A DNA stretch of 9,189 bases from Bacteroidota bacterium (GCA_947460795.1 CANHJA010000078.1:1-9189); one strand, 5' to 3'. Numbered from the stretch's first letter, positions 1-6,479 are shown. Translations and numbers: made by a program. The notes: generated by a model from the sequence alone, not told the origin.

Positions 1-684
1 CATTATGCTTCTAAAGATGCGTTAGATATTAGAGGTTTGGGTGACGCATTGGTTAGGCGGTTTTTTGAACAAGGATATTTAAAAAATATTGTAGGAATCT
101 ATCATTTGCCATATGAACAATTAAAAACATTAGAAGGCTTTGGCGAAAAGTCGATGTTGAATTTAAGAGATGCAATTGAAAAATCAAAAACACAACCTTT
201 ACACCGTTTGATTTTTGGTTTGGGCATTCGTTATGTTGGAGAAACTACAGCAAAAGCTTTAGCAAGAACAGTTTCACACCTGACCGATTTATATCATAAA
301 ACAAAAGAAGATTTATTAACAATAGAAGATGTTGGAGAAAAAGTAGCAACTTCCATTGTGGAATTTTTCTCACACCATGATAACAGAGCCATTTTAGAAG
401 CATTAGAAAAAGAAGGTGTATGCTTGGCCAACACCCAAAAAAATGAAGCCATGAGCGGCAGTTTAATTGGTAAAACATTTTTATTTACTGGCACTCTCTC
501 CATGAAAAGAAGCGAAGCTGAAGCCATTGCTGAAAAAAATGGGGGAACAATTATTGGTAGCGTAAGTACCAAATTAAATTACTTGGTTGTGGGGGAAGAT
601 GCTGGTAGCAAATTAGAAAAAGCAAAGAAGTTAGGTTCCGTAACTATTTTGAGTGAAGAAGAATTTTTGAAATTGGTGGAGTAA
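1..684 (+). CDS. ligA: NAD+-dependent DNA ligase LigA, C-terminal part (5' truncated by window)
   Basis: LigA seals 3'-OH/5'-phosphate nicks during replication and repair, using NAD+ as adenylate donor. The reading frame is open from base 1, giving 227 residues; the adenylation and OB-fold domains lie upstream of the window. The first residues (HYASKDALDIRGLG) match the LigA segment just before the helix-hairpin-helix domain. Helix-hairpin-helix motifs are visible as LEGFGEKS, FGLGIRYVGETTAKAL and IEDVGEKVATSI. A BRCT domain follows, from about LIGKTFLFTGTL through GGTIIGSVSTKLNYLVVGEDAGSK to the end. The TTG at 37 is an internal Leu codon, not a start. The stop is TAA at 682-684. Order and spacing of these blocks follow E. 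coli LigA as I remember it. It is followed by a 129-base gap before tadA. Confidence 0.95.
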   Translation, partial: HYASKDALDIRGLGDALVRRFFEQGYLKNIVGIYHLPYEQLKTLEGFGEKSMLNLRDAIEKSKTQPLHRLIFGLGIRYVGETTAKALARTVSHLTDLYHKTKEDLLTIEDVGEKVATSIVEFFSHHDNRAILEALEKEGVCLANTQKNEAMSGSLIGKTFLFTGTLSMKRSEAEAIAEKNGGTIIGSVSTKLNYLVVGEDAGSKLEKAKKLGSVTILSEEEFLKLVE

Positions 685-813
685 CTTGGACATCATCATA
701 TCAAATTTACTGTTTGACGATAAACATATTCTTAAAAAAAATCAATATAAATCTGTCACAATTCTCTTTACAGCAAACAATTTAAATTAAACTCTTAAAC
801 TATTTAAACTAAA

Positions 814-1251
814 ATGACTTCAGAACACTACATGAAATTGGCTTTGCAAGAAGCTAGAAAAGCTTTTGAAAAAGATGAGGTACCAGTGGGCGCAGTATTG
901 GTAATGAATAATCAGATTTTAGCAAAGGCACATAATCAAGTAGAATTATTAAATGATGCCACAGCACATGCTGAAATTTTAGCATTGACATCTGCATTTG
1001 ATTCAGTAGGAAGTAAATATTTGCCAGAAGCGACTTTATATGTTACTCTTGAACCTTGTTTGATGTGTGCAGGTGCACTCAATTGGAGTAAAATTGGCAA
1101 GGTTGTTTATGGTGCATCCGACGATAAAAATGGCTCTCATACTTACTGCCATAAATCGCCTTTTCATCCAAAAACAGCAATTGAGAAAGGTATTTTACAA
1201 GAGGAATGCGCTCAATTAATGAAAGATTTTTTTAAATCAAAAAGAGGCTAG
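814..1251 (+). CDS. tadA: tRNA(adenine34) deaminase TadA
   Basis: TadA deaminates adenosine 34 in the anticodon wobble position of tRNA-Arg(ACG) to inosine. The 145-residue length is normal for the family. The zinc-dependent deaminase signature is complete: HAE at residues 52-54 (zinc-ligand His and catalytic proton-shuttle Glu) and PCLMC at 81-85 (two zinc-ligand Cys). The N-terminal EVPVGAVLV block and the LYVTLEPCLMCAGAL core are typical of TadA rather than of cytidine or guanine deaminases. The ATG start follows an A-rich stretch with no Shine-Dalgarno, as expected in Bacteroidota. The gene is probably transcribed separately from the downstream DUF1573 gene, which has its own promoter. 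I see no convincing terminator after it, only a T-rich run at about 1253-1275. Confidence 0.95.
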   Translation: MTSEHYMKLALQEARKAFEKDEVPVGAVLVMNNQILAKAHNQVELLNDATAHAEILALTSAFDSVGSKYLPEATLYVTLEPCLMCAGALNWSKIGKVVYGASDDKNGSHTYCHKSPFHPKTAIEKGILQEECAQLMKDFFKSKRG

Positions 1252-1315
1252 CATTTTTTTATTTTCTTTGTTTTTACAGAATAAAAACGTTTACATTTTT
1301 TTATAATTTTCGTAA

Positions 1316-1345
1316 TTGTTCATTCATAATTGAGCTATATCTTTG
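1316..1345 (+). promoter_or_regulatory. Bacteroidota-type sigma-A promoter (TTG-N19-TATCTTTG)
   Basis: TTG at 1316-1318 is followed by 19 bases and then TATCTTTG at 1338-1345, an exact match to the TAnnTTTG -7 element used by Bacteroidota housekeeping sigma factor. The ATG of the DUF1573 gene begins only five bases after the element ends (1351). Transcription should therefore start at or within a few bases of the start codon, giving a leaderless or nearly leaderless mRNA. This placement also argues against the in-frame TTG at 1330 as the start, because it would lie inside the promoter. Confidence 0.75.
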
Positions 1346-1350
1346 CAACC

Positions 1351-1860
1351 ATGAATGCAACATTGAAAACGATACTTTTAACTGTTCTAACTTTATCTTT
1401 ATTTGCCATTGCATTGGTTGAATTAAGTGGGGTTAGTCAAACGGCTTTATTTAATAAATTGGGTGCCAATGCAGAGGAAAAACAGGAAGTGAAACTAACA
1501 CCTGATGACAAAGCAAAGCGTGATGAAGAAGTGAAAGCCATGCCCAAAACAACCATGGAAGTTCCGAATACGAAATTCGATTTTGGGAAAATGAAAGAAG
1601 GAGAAAAAGTACGTCATAATTGGACTGTTAAAAATACTGGCAACAATCCTTTGATGATTTCAAATGTTCAAACATCCTGTGGATGTACCGCTCCATCCTT
1701 CCCTAAAGAGCCTATTTTACCTGGTGCAGAAGCTATTATTACGTTAGAGTTTAACAGTGCAGGAAAAGAAGGATTGGTGAACAAAAATGCTTTAATAGTA
1801 GCAAATACAGATGACTCACCTTTTTCAATTGGCTTTACAGCGGAAGTAGAAAAAAAATAA
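1351..1860 (+). CDS. DUF1573 domain protein, exported or membrane-anchored
   Basis: A 169-residue protein starting at ATG 1351. The start was chosen because an exact promoter -7 box ends at 1345 and the resulting N-terminus is a clean signal peptide or anchor. A hydrophobic segment at about residues 6-24 is followed by a charged linker (45-68, rich in Lys, Glu and Asp). A DUF1573 domain fills the rest: NTKFDFGKMKEGEKV, then WTVKNTGNNPL, the hallmark SCGCT at 109-113, and a closing beta-strand region. DUF1573 proteins have an immunoglobulin-like fold resembling the ASH/MSP family and are abundant in Bacteroidota; their molecular function is not established. The two Cys of SCGCT could form a disulfide or bind a ligand, which is inference. 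tatC begins nine bases after the stop, so the two are probably one transcript. I cannot assign a substrate or partner. Confidence 0.85.
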   Translation: MNATLKTILLTVLTLSLFAIALVELSGVSQTALFNKLGANAEEKQEVKLTPDDKAKRDEEVKAMPKTTMEVPNTKFDFGKMKEGEKVRHNWTVKNTGNNPLMISNVQTSCGCTAPSFPKEPILPGAEAIITLEFNSAGKEGLVNKNALIVANTDDSPFSIGFTAEVEKK

Positions 1861-1869
1861 AAATATTCA

Positions 1870-2739
1870 TTGGCATTACCTATCCTTCATAAATCGCAAA
1901 ATAAAGTATCCAAAAAGAAAGACATGGGTTTCGTAGATCACCTCGAAGCTTTGCGTTGGCATTTGGTTCGATCTGTTATTGCTATTTTAGTTTTTGCAAT
2001 AGCCATTTTCATTAAAATAGATTGGATATTTGATCATATCATTTATGGTCCTATGCGCTCCGATTTCATTACTTATTCTGGTCTTTGTAACCTAGGACAC
2101 AAGCTGCATATGGGTGATGCTTTGTGTATGCCTGCTCCTAATGTACAAATGCAAGTAACCCAGTTTGGATCTCAATTCATGAGCAGCATCAGCATTGCAT
2201 TTATTGGGGGATTTATTATTGCTTTTCCATATATTTTTTGGGAGTTTTGGAATTTCATTAAGCCTGCACTAACTCCAAGAGAAATTAAGAATACAAGAGG
2301 CTCTATTTTTTGGGTAACTTTTTTCTTTTTAATAGGTGTTTCTTTTGGTTATTTTTTATTAGCACCATTTACATTTAGTTTTTTGTCTAATTTTAAAATT
2401 GGTAGCTTGCAAGCACTTGAAACCAAACCCACGCTCGACGACTATATTGAAAACATGATAAACATTATCATCGGAACGGGTATTTCCTTTGAGCTTCCCA
2501 TCGTTTCCTATGTGCTTACCAAAATAGGATTGGTAACGCCCGCATTTTTACAAGCGTATCGAAAATATGCCTACGTAATCATTTTATTAGTTGCTGCAGT
2601 AATCACCCCATCACCCGATTGGATGAGCCAAACTTTAGTGGCAGTTCCCTTGTTTATTTTGTTTGAACTAAGCATCATGATTAGCAAAAGAGTAGAAAAT
2701 GAAAACCTTCGAAAGGAAGCTGAATTCTTCTCTAAATAA
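1870..2739 (+). CDS. tatC: Sec-independent protein translocase subunit TatC
   Basis: TatC is the inner-membrane receptor of the twin-arginine translocase; it binds RR signal peptides and assembles with TatA/B proteins to export folded proteins. With the TTG start at 1870 it has 289 residues; the first in-frame ATG is at 1924 (residue 19). A TTG start keeps a basic KVSKKKD tail before the conserved MGFVDHLEALRWHLVRS block, so I prefer it, but the start is uncertain. About six membrane spans are visible. F129 and E138 in FIKPALTPREI align by eye with E. coli F94 and E103, which take part in signal-peptide binding; E208 in SFELP is probably the conserved Glu of the later segment. AVITPSPDWMSQ and LFELSIMISKR are family signatures. 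The first periplasmic loop is longer than in E. coli and contains two Cys (C73, C86). The gene lies nine bases after the DUF1573 gene. No tatA/B is in the window. Confidence 0.93.
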   Translation: MALPILHKSQNKVSKKKDMGFVDHLEALRWHLVRSVIAILVFAIAIFIKIDWIFDHIIYGPMRSDFITYSGLCNLGHKLHMGDALCMPAPNVQMQVTQFGSQFMSSISIAFIGGFIIAFPYIFWEFWNFIKPALTPREIKNTRGSIFWVTFFFLIGVSFGYFLLAPFTFSFLSNFKIGSLQALETKPTLDDYIENMINIIIGTGISFELPIVSYVLTKIGLVTPAFLQAYRKYAYVIILLVAAVITPSPDWMSQTLVAVPLFILFELSIMISKRVENENLRKEAEFFSK

Positions 2740-2855
2740 TTGCTTTGTAAGCCAAACATAATCAGACTCTATGTTATCTCTATAAAATTATTTCGCAACA
2801 TGATTTCAATTAAAATGAAATATAAAGTTGAACAGAATAAACTACACAATGTTAT

Positions 2856-2888
2856 AAAAAAAAGCAGGTTTTCGAACCTGCTTTTTTT
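2856..2888. terminator. Bidirectional rho-independent terminator
   Basis: A perfect 14-base-pair hairpin: seven A then GCAGGTT (2857-2870), loop TTCG (2871-2874), AACCTGC then seven T (2875-2888). The A run on the left and the T run on the right give a U-tract on both strands. It lies between tatC (plus) and the lipoprotein gene (minus, stop near 2901), so it can end transcription of both convergent units. Confidence 0.9.
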
Positions 2889-2900
2889 ATAAATTATTTA

Positions 2901-3461
2901 TCAATAAAGAATTGTTTGAAAAGTTAAATCAACATCACTTGAGCCTATATTGCAACTTCCATTTTTGGTGTTGTCGGGTTGATGACGAAGAACAATTTGT
3001 GTAGTTCCATTGCTTGCGGCACCCGTAATCCATTTCGAACGTAAACCTATTTCTAAATTATTGATATCTTTATCTGTTCGCACAATTGTAGTGTTTATAT
3101 TAGTTGGAGTAAAACAAAACAAATGCTCATTGCCTTCTTCTAACACTTCATTGCTGATCGTATCTGCTGGAGTTTTTGATTCATCTAACAACAAAATCGT
3201 GGCATTGTAAGTTGTATTTGATTGAAGCTTAATTGTATCAAAAACGGAGGGGTTGTTTCCACCATCTCCATCAATGTCTTTGTAGATTGCTACAACATTA
3301 GGTTTTGTGCCTGCAGAATCAGTAAAAATTATTTTAAATGTTGTTACTAATTCTTCTTCGTTAGGATCTGGAGGAGTTGTTTTTTTACAAGATGATTGTG
3401 AAAATAATAATCCGAAAATTGATAATGTAAGAATGCTTGTTGTTAAAATTGTACTTTTCAT
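2901..3461 (-). CDS. Lipoprotein of unknown function downstream of a TonB-dependent receptor
   Basis: A 186-residue protein with ATG at 3461. The N-terminus is a signal peptide (hydrophobic residues 4-21) ending in SQSSC; C25 is the likely lipidated Cys, although the lipobox is loose (Q-S-S-C). A Pro/Glu linker follows (TTPPDPNEEE), then a single soluble domain that looks all-beta. Striking motifs are DIDGDGG at 62-68, EHLFCFT at 112-118, TDKDINNLEIGL at 129-140, WITG at 144-147, and LRHQP...NGSC...SDVDLTF near the end. The DxDGDGG and DKDINN segments resemble Asp/Asn-rich Ca2+-type loops, which is inference only. I recall similar small lipoproteins beside TonB-dependent receptors in Bacteroidota but know no assigned function. 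It lies 41 bases after the receptor gene on the same strand and is probably co-transcribed. It may work at the cell surface or in the periplasm with that receptor. Transcription ends at the hairpin at 2856-2888. Confidence 0.8.
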   Translation of the reverse strand: MKSTILTTSILTLSIFGLLFSQSSCKKTTPPDPNEEELVTTFKIIFTDSAGTKPNVVAIYKDIDGDGGNNPSVFDTIKLQSNTTYNATILLLDESKTPADTISNEVLEEGNEHLFCFTPTNINTTIVRTDKDINNLEIGLRSKWITGAASNGTTQIVLRHQPDNTKNGSCNIGSSDVDLTFQTILY

Positions 3462-3463
3462 TT

Positions 3464-3493
3464 TTTTAAATTGTGTTTTAAATTGTGTTTTAA
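3464..3493. repeat. 12-base tandem repeat in the receptor-lipoprotein gap
   Basis: The unit TTTTAAATTGTG occurs at 3464-3475 and again exactly at 3476-3487, followed by a partial third copy TTTTAA (3488-3493). It fills most of the 41-base gap between the receptor stop and the lipoprotein start. On the minus strand it places A-rich sequence just ahead of the lipoprotein ATG, so it may simply aid translation initiation. Its AAATTGT core also occurs in the palindrome at 5828-5844. Confidence 0.8.
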
Positions 3494-3502
3494 TATTTAT
3501 TT

Positions 3503-5797
3503 TTATTGAATAGGGATAGATATTCGTGTAAAAATGTTTCGGCCTATTTCGTTGGCAAAATATCTATTTCGATTCATGTAATCTCGATAAGAAGTATTGA
3601 AAACATTTTGAATTCCGAAATTGACAAAAACATTTTTGTATTCTAAAATAAAATCGCTGTTTGCTAAATAATACCCTTTTGGTGGGTTAACATAATCAGC
3701 ATGAAGAGGTACTCTTTTTTGTTGAAATGTATAGCTGTTATTCAACGACCATTTTATGTTGATTAGTTTCTTTTTTAGTAAATTAAATTCTAGAGTGTGC
3801 TCAATTTTTGCAGGAGGTATACCAACTAAGTATTTGTTATTACTTATATCTTTTGCTAATGTAATATTTGCTTTAAAGTGGTTTTGAATTTTTTTTAAAA
3901 AAACAAATGTAGCTGCATACTCTAAGCCACTAAAATTGGCATTTACTTGTGAATAGAAAAATGTTGGAAATGCGCCTCTTATGGTAAGTGTGGCAGGCAA
4001 TTTAGGTTGCAAATTAATATAATTTAAAATGTAGTTGTTATAGATAGTGAACTCCATATCAACTTTATTTTTATAATTAAAATCTACAGTAATTGAGCTG
4101 TTGTAATTTCTTTCCGGCACTAAATTTTCATCACCAATTTCAAACGAAGCAGCACTGTGATGAACACCATTACTATACAATTCATTCACAAAGGGAGAAC
4201 GCCATGCAGTTCCAACATTTGCATGCAATGTAAAATAAGGGAATTGGTATCGAGAGGAAAAAGTACTTGCTAATCCGCTGTAAAAATGAGTTGAATTGGT
4301 AAGTATATTTTGTTTCCATTTTAGCACAGAAAAGTAATTAATATCATAACGCAATCCTCCCTCAAAAGAAAAGCGATTTTTGTGCCATTTTTCTACCCAA
4401 TATAATCCAGTATTAACTCTGTCATAATTTGGAATAAAATAATTTCCATAATAATTATTTTTTTGAAATGACGATGATATTCCTAAATTTCCATTAAATC
4501 GGTCAATGGTTTTGTGTTCAAAATTGACATCAAGAGCGTTTGAATATAAATCAAAATTTAATGCTGGTTCATAGGAGCCATCATCATTTTTTGTTTGAAG
4601 TGTTTTGTCATATTCTTTTCGAATGTTTTTTTGAAAACCATATAAAACCGACAAATTGCCTGTATTTTTTATGAAATAATTAAACTTCAATTTAGTTAAA
4701 TAATGCACTACATGTTGGTAAGGGAAGCCAATATTGTAACTAAATTTTGCACTGTCTATTGGCTTTTTAGCATCAAATGCTGCGTATAAATCAGTTAAAT
4801 TACCAATATGAGAACCAGCAAAAATTCCAATTTTGGTGTTAAAATAACTTTGATAAACTTCTATATTCCAATTATTTTTTTTGTAACCCAAAGCCACGGA
4901 ATAATTTATTTCATTCATACCTGTATTTTTTAAAAAATAAGTGGGCGTTTTTGTGTTGCCACTTTTTTTGTAGCTTCCTTGTATTCTGTAATTTAGGTTT
5001 TTATTTTTCAGAACACTTCCTTCAAGCATGCTAGAAATATTCAATCCCCTACCGTTGGTAAATCCTGCAACATTTATTTCAGCACTTGTTTTTTTAATAG
5101 TTAATAAAGATGCTGGATTGACCAATATAATACCACCAATAATATCACTTCCATATCTTATACTTTGAGCTCCTTTAACAACTTCTATTTCTTTTGCCAT
5201 ATTAGGATCAATTTCTGGCGCATGTTCATTTCCCCATTGTTGCCCTTCTTGCCTTATTTCATTATTCATAATAACCACTCTATTGCTGTGCAACCCTCTT
5301 ATTACAGGCTTATTTATATTGTTTCCCGTACTTAAATTATACACTCCATTTATTTTTTCCAGAGATTTACCTAAAGATTGTCCGATGCTCATTTTTAAAT
5401 CATCACCTTGTACTTTATTGCTAACTGTAACATCTTCCCAATGAATTCTTGCTCCCTTTATCATCACTTGGTGCAGAGTATCTGTGTGACAGTTTAGGTA
5501 AATTGTCTTAAAAGGATTTTTATTGGATACGATAATTTGTTCTCGTTTTATCTCATGATTTAAATGTTTTGATATTAAAAAATAAGTCCCCTCACAAAGT
5601 CCATTTAATACGAATTCGCCGTTTATATTTGTTTTTGAACCGATTGCTTTTCCTTCAATAAAAACAGAAACACTTTCAATAGGCAAACCCGATTGAGATT
5701 CTAACACCAAGCCTTTTAAAACTTGGTTACAGTTGGTTTGTGCATTTGCATGCATGCAAGAATACATGAGCAAAACACAAATAATAAATTGTTTCAA
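3503..5797 (-). CDS. TonB-dependent outer-membrane receptor, metal-uptake candidate
   Basis: A 764-residue outer-membrane beta-barrel transporter, energised by TonB/ExbBD. The start is TTG at 5797: the only upstream codons before an in-frame stop (TAA, 5810-5812) are non-ATG, and the next ATG (residue 11) would destroy the signal peptide. Residues 1-20 form a signal peptide ending ANA|Q. A carboxypeptidase-regulatory-like beta domain spans about 24-105 (LKGLVLESQSGLPIESVSV, then TNINGEFVLNGLCEGTY). The plug spans about 125-230, with VIRGLHSNRVVIMNNEIRQ, QQWGNEHAPEIDP at 186-198 and EIEVVKGAQSIRYGSDIIGG. The remainder is the barrel, ending NVFNTSYRDYMNRNRY...IGRNIFTRISIPIQ. There is no SusD-like partner, so it is not a polysaccharide-utilisation SusC. 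The His-rich protein encoded upstream suggests a metal or metallophore ligand, by analogy with ZnuD- or OprC-type receptors, but the substrate cannot be read from sequence. It is flanked by that gene (121-base gap) and the lipoprotein gene (41-base gap), all on the minus strand. Confidence 0.9.
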   Translation of the reverse strand: MKQFIICVLLMYSCMHANAQTNCNQVLKGLVLESQSGLPIESVSVFIEGKAIGSKTNINGEFVLNGLCEGTYFLISKHLNHEIKREQIIVSNKNPFKTIYLNCHTDTLHQVMIKGARIHWEDVTVSNKVQGDDLKMSIGQSLGKSLEKINGVYNLSTGNNINKPVIRGLHSNRVVIMNNEIRQEGQQWGNEHAPEIDPNMAKEIEVVKGAQSIRYGSDIIGGIILVNPASLLTIKKTSAEINVAGFTNGRGLNISSMLEGSVLKNKNLNYRIQGSYKKSGNTKTPTYFLKNTGMNEINYSVALGYKKNNWNIEVYQSYFNTKIGIFAGSHIGNLTDLYAAFDAKKPIDSAKFSYNIGFPYQHVVHYLTKLKFNYFIKNTGNLSVLYGFQKNIRKEYDKTLQTKNDDGSYEPALNFDLYSNALDVNFEHKTIDRFNGNLGISSSFQKNNYYGNYFIPNYDRVNTGLYWVEKWHKNRFSFEGGLRYDINYFSVLKWKQNILTNSTHFYSGLASTFSSRYQFPYFTLHANVGTAWRSPFVNELYSNGVHHSAASFEIGDENLVPERNYNSSITVDFNYKNKVDMEFTIYNNYILNYINLQPKLPATLTIRGAFPTFFYSQVNANFSGLEYAATFVFLKKIQNHFKANITLAKDISNNKYLVGIPPAKIEHTLEFNLLKKKLINIKWSLNNSYTFQQKRVPLHADYVNPPKGYYLANSDFILEYKNVFVNFGIQNVFNTSYRDYMNRNRYFANEIGRNIFTRISIPIQ

Positions 5798-5827
5798 AAT
5801 ATTTTTTGTTTAAATTAATTACGGTAT

Positions 5828-5844
5828 AAATTGTTTAACAATTT
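5828..5844. promoter_or_regulatory. Perfect 17-base palindrome upstream of the receptor, possible operator
   Basis: AAATTGTT (5828-5835), one central T, AACAATTT (5837-5844): a perfect 8-1-8 inverted repeat. It is about 30 bases ahead of the receptor's TTG start, in the 121-base gap after the His-rich gene. An odd-length AT-rich palindrome with a single central base is typical of operators for dimeric repressors, including Fur/Zur-family sites. Identity of any binding protein is inference. AT-rich DNA produces such palindromes by chance more often than balanced DNA does. No exact TAnnTTTG box was found between it and the receptor start. Confidence 0.45.
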
Positions 5845-5918
5845 GTAAAATAACGAACATGAAATTTGATAGATTTCAAATTACAATAATTAGTATTTAA
5901 TAAAATTGCCTGTAAAAT

Positions 5919-6257
5919 TTAAACAAAAAATGGAGGACCTCTTAAAGAAAAAGAAAGATTGAAATTTTCATCTTTTACAAAACTATAAAACCCAAATTGA
6001 GCATTGAGTAAAAAATAGCGATCCTGAATAAAATCTATAAATGGTATTTCAAAAGAAGGTGCCGAAAAGTGTTGATCTACTTTTAATAAGCTGCAATGAT
6101 GATGTTCTTTCTCAAAATGTTTTTCACTAGGATGAATCACCAAATGTTCGGTATCCGCATGATGAGTAAAAAGATGCAATACTTCTTTGGGTGTAATGTA
6201 AAAACAAAACACGATCAAAATTAAGGCTGCAAAAAATCTTTTTATTGCGGTAGACAT
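5919..6257 (-). CDS. Small His-rich exported or membrane-anchored protein with C-terminal RGPP motif
   Basis: A 112-residue protein with ATG at 6257. A hydrophobic segment at about residues 8-22 (FFAALILIVFCFYI) follows two basic residues, so it is either a signal peptide or an N-terminal anchor. The next 40 residues hold ten His in all: H28, H32, H33, H38, H42, H47, H52-54 and H63, with HHHC at 52-55. This suggests binding of a soft or borderline metal (Zn, Cu, Ni, Co). The C-terminal third is aromatic-rich and ends SLRGPPFFV. A similar pattern (hydrophobic start, His/Cys centre, R-x-PP at the end) is, as I recall, seen in DUF2946 proteins next to proteobacterial copper receptors; homology is not claimed. 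It precedes the TonB-dependent receptor on the same strand and has a promoter box almost touching its start. Possible roles are a periplasmic metal buffer, sensor or receptor accessory. Function is unknown. Confidence 0.75.
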   Translation of the reverse strand: MSTAIKRFFAALILIVFCFYITPKEVLHLFTHHADTEHLVIHPSEKHFEKEHHHCSLLKVDQHFSAPSFEIPFIDFIQDRYFLLNAQFGFYSFVKDENFNLSFSLRGPPFFV

Positions 6258-6327
6258 CTTGACAAAAGTAATATAAAATTACTACTCAGAAATTCTATAA
6301 TATTTTTCCTTGACAATTCCATGACAA
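6258..6327. repeat. Repeated TTGTCA-type elements before the His-rich gene
   Basis: CTTGACAA occurs exactly at 6258-6265 and 6309-6316, and TGACAA again at 6322-6327, eleven bases (about one helical turn) after the TGACAA at 6311. On the minus strand these read TTGTCA(AG). The first copy overlaps the predicted -7 box and transcript start of the His-rich gene, so a regulator binding there could repress it. The elements are short and chance occurrence is possible. Confidence 0.3.
6263..6270 (-). promoter_or_regulatory. Promoter -7 element (TACTTTTG) of the His-rich gene
   Basis: Read on the minus strand, TACTTTTG (6270 to 6263) exactly fits TAnnTTTG. The G is followed by five bases and then ATG at 6257, giving a leaderless or nearly leaderless transcript, as for the DUF1573 gene. 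A -33 TTG at the proper distance is not exact; a TTC with an 18-base spacer is the nearest. It probably drives the whole His-rich/receptor/lipoprotein unit. Confidence 0.55.
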
Positions 6328-6435
6328 AATCAAATTTTATGCTAAAAAAACTTGATTTTTAACAGACTAAAAATGCTGTAGAAAAAGGTTTAAAAAAAAA
6401 TCCACAAATGTGTATAAACTTTAAAAATCGTAACT

Positions 6436-6443
6436 TACATTTG
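6436..6443 (+). promoter_or_regulatory. Promoter -7 element (TACATTTG) of actA
   Basis: TACATTTG matches TAnnTTTG exactly and ends 36 bases before the ATG at 6480. The predicted leader is roughly 30 bases, longer than for the other two promoters here. No exact TTG is found 17-23 bases upstream; GTG at 6410-6412 (spacer 23) is the closest. It is the probable start point of the act operon transcript and is divergent from the His-rich gene promoter about 170 bases away. Confidence 0.5.
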
Positions 6444-6479
6444 CACACATTCGATTTAACACAAAATTTTATTTAACTG

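Noticed and set aside
245..572. Open frames antisense to ligA
   Set aside because: They are shadows of a clearly conserved LigA coding frame, with no motif or promoter of their own. The same holds for small antisense frames inside actA, actB and tatC.
686..716. Possible tadA promoter: TTG 686-688, 19 bases, TACTGTTTG 708-716
   Set aside because: The -7 element has three bases instead of two between TA and TTTG and lies about 100 bases from the ATG, so the match is too loose to annotate.
1252..1275. Terminator after tadA
   Set aside because: There is a T-rich run but no stable GC-containing hairpin; only a short GCTAGC palindrome precedes it.
1330..1350. Longer DUF1573 protein starting at TTG 1330
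   Set aside because: These codons lie inside the TTG-N19-TATCTTTG promoter; ATG 1351 gives a normal signal sequence.
3010..3513. Plus-strand open frames across the lipoprotein gene
   Set aside because: The minus-strand frame has a signal peptide, an acceptable lipobox and coherent motifs; the plus-strand products are low-complexity and unsupported.
3503..5797. SusC-type polysaccharide-utilisation transporter
   Set aside because: There is no SusD-like gene, glycoside hydrolase or SusC-length protein (about 1000 residues); length and neighbours fit a siderophore- or metal-type receptor better.
5863..5882. Hairpin AATTTGA/TCAAATT with a six-base loop after the His-rich gene
   Set aside because: The stem is short, AT-only apart from one pair, and has no U-tract in the minus-strand direction, so it is not a credible terminator; probably chance in AT-rich DNA.
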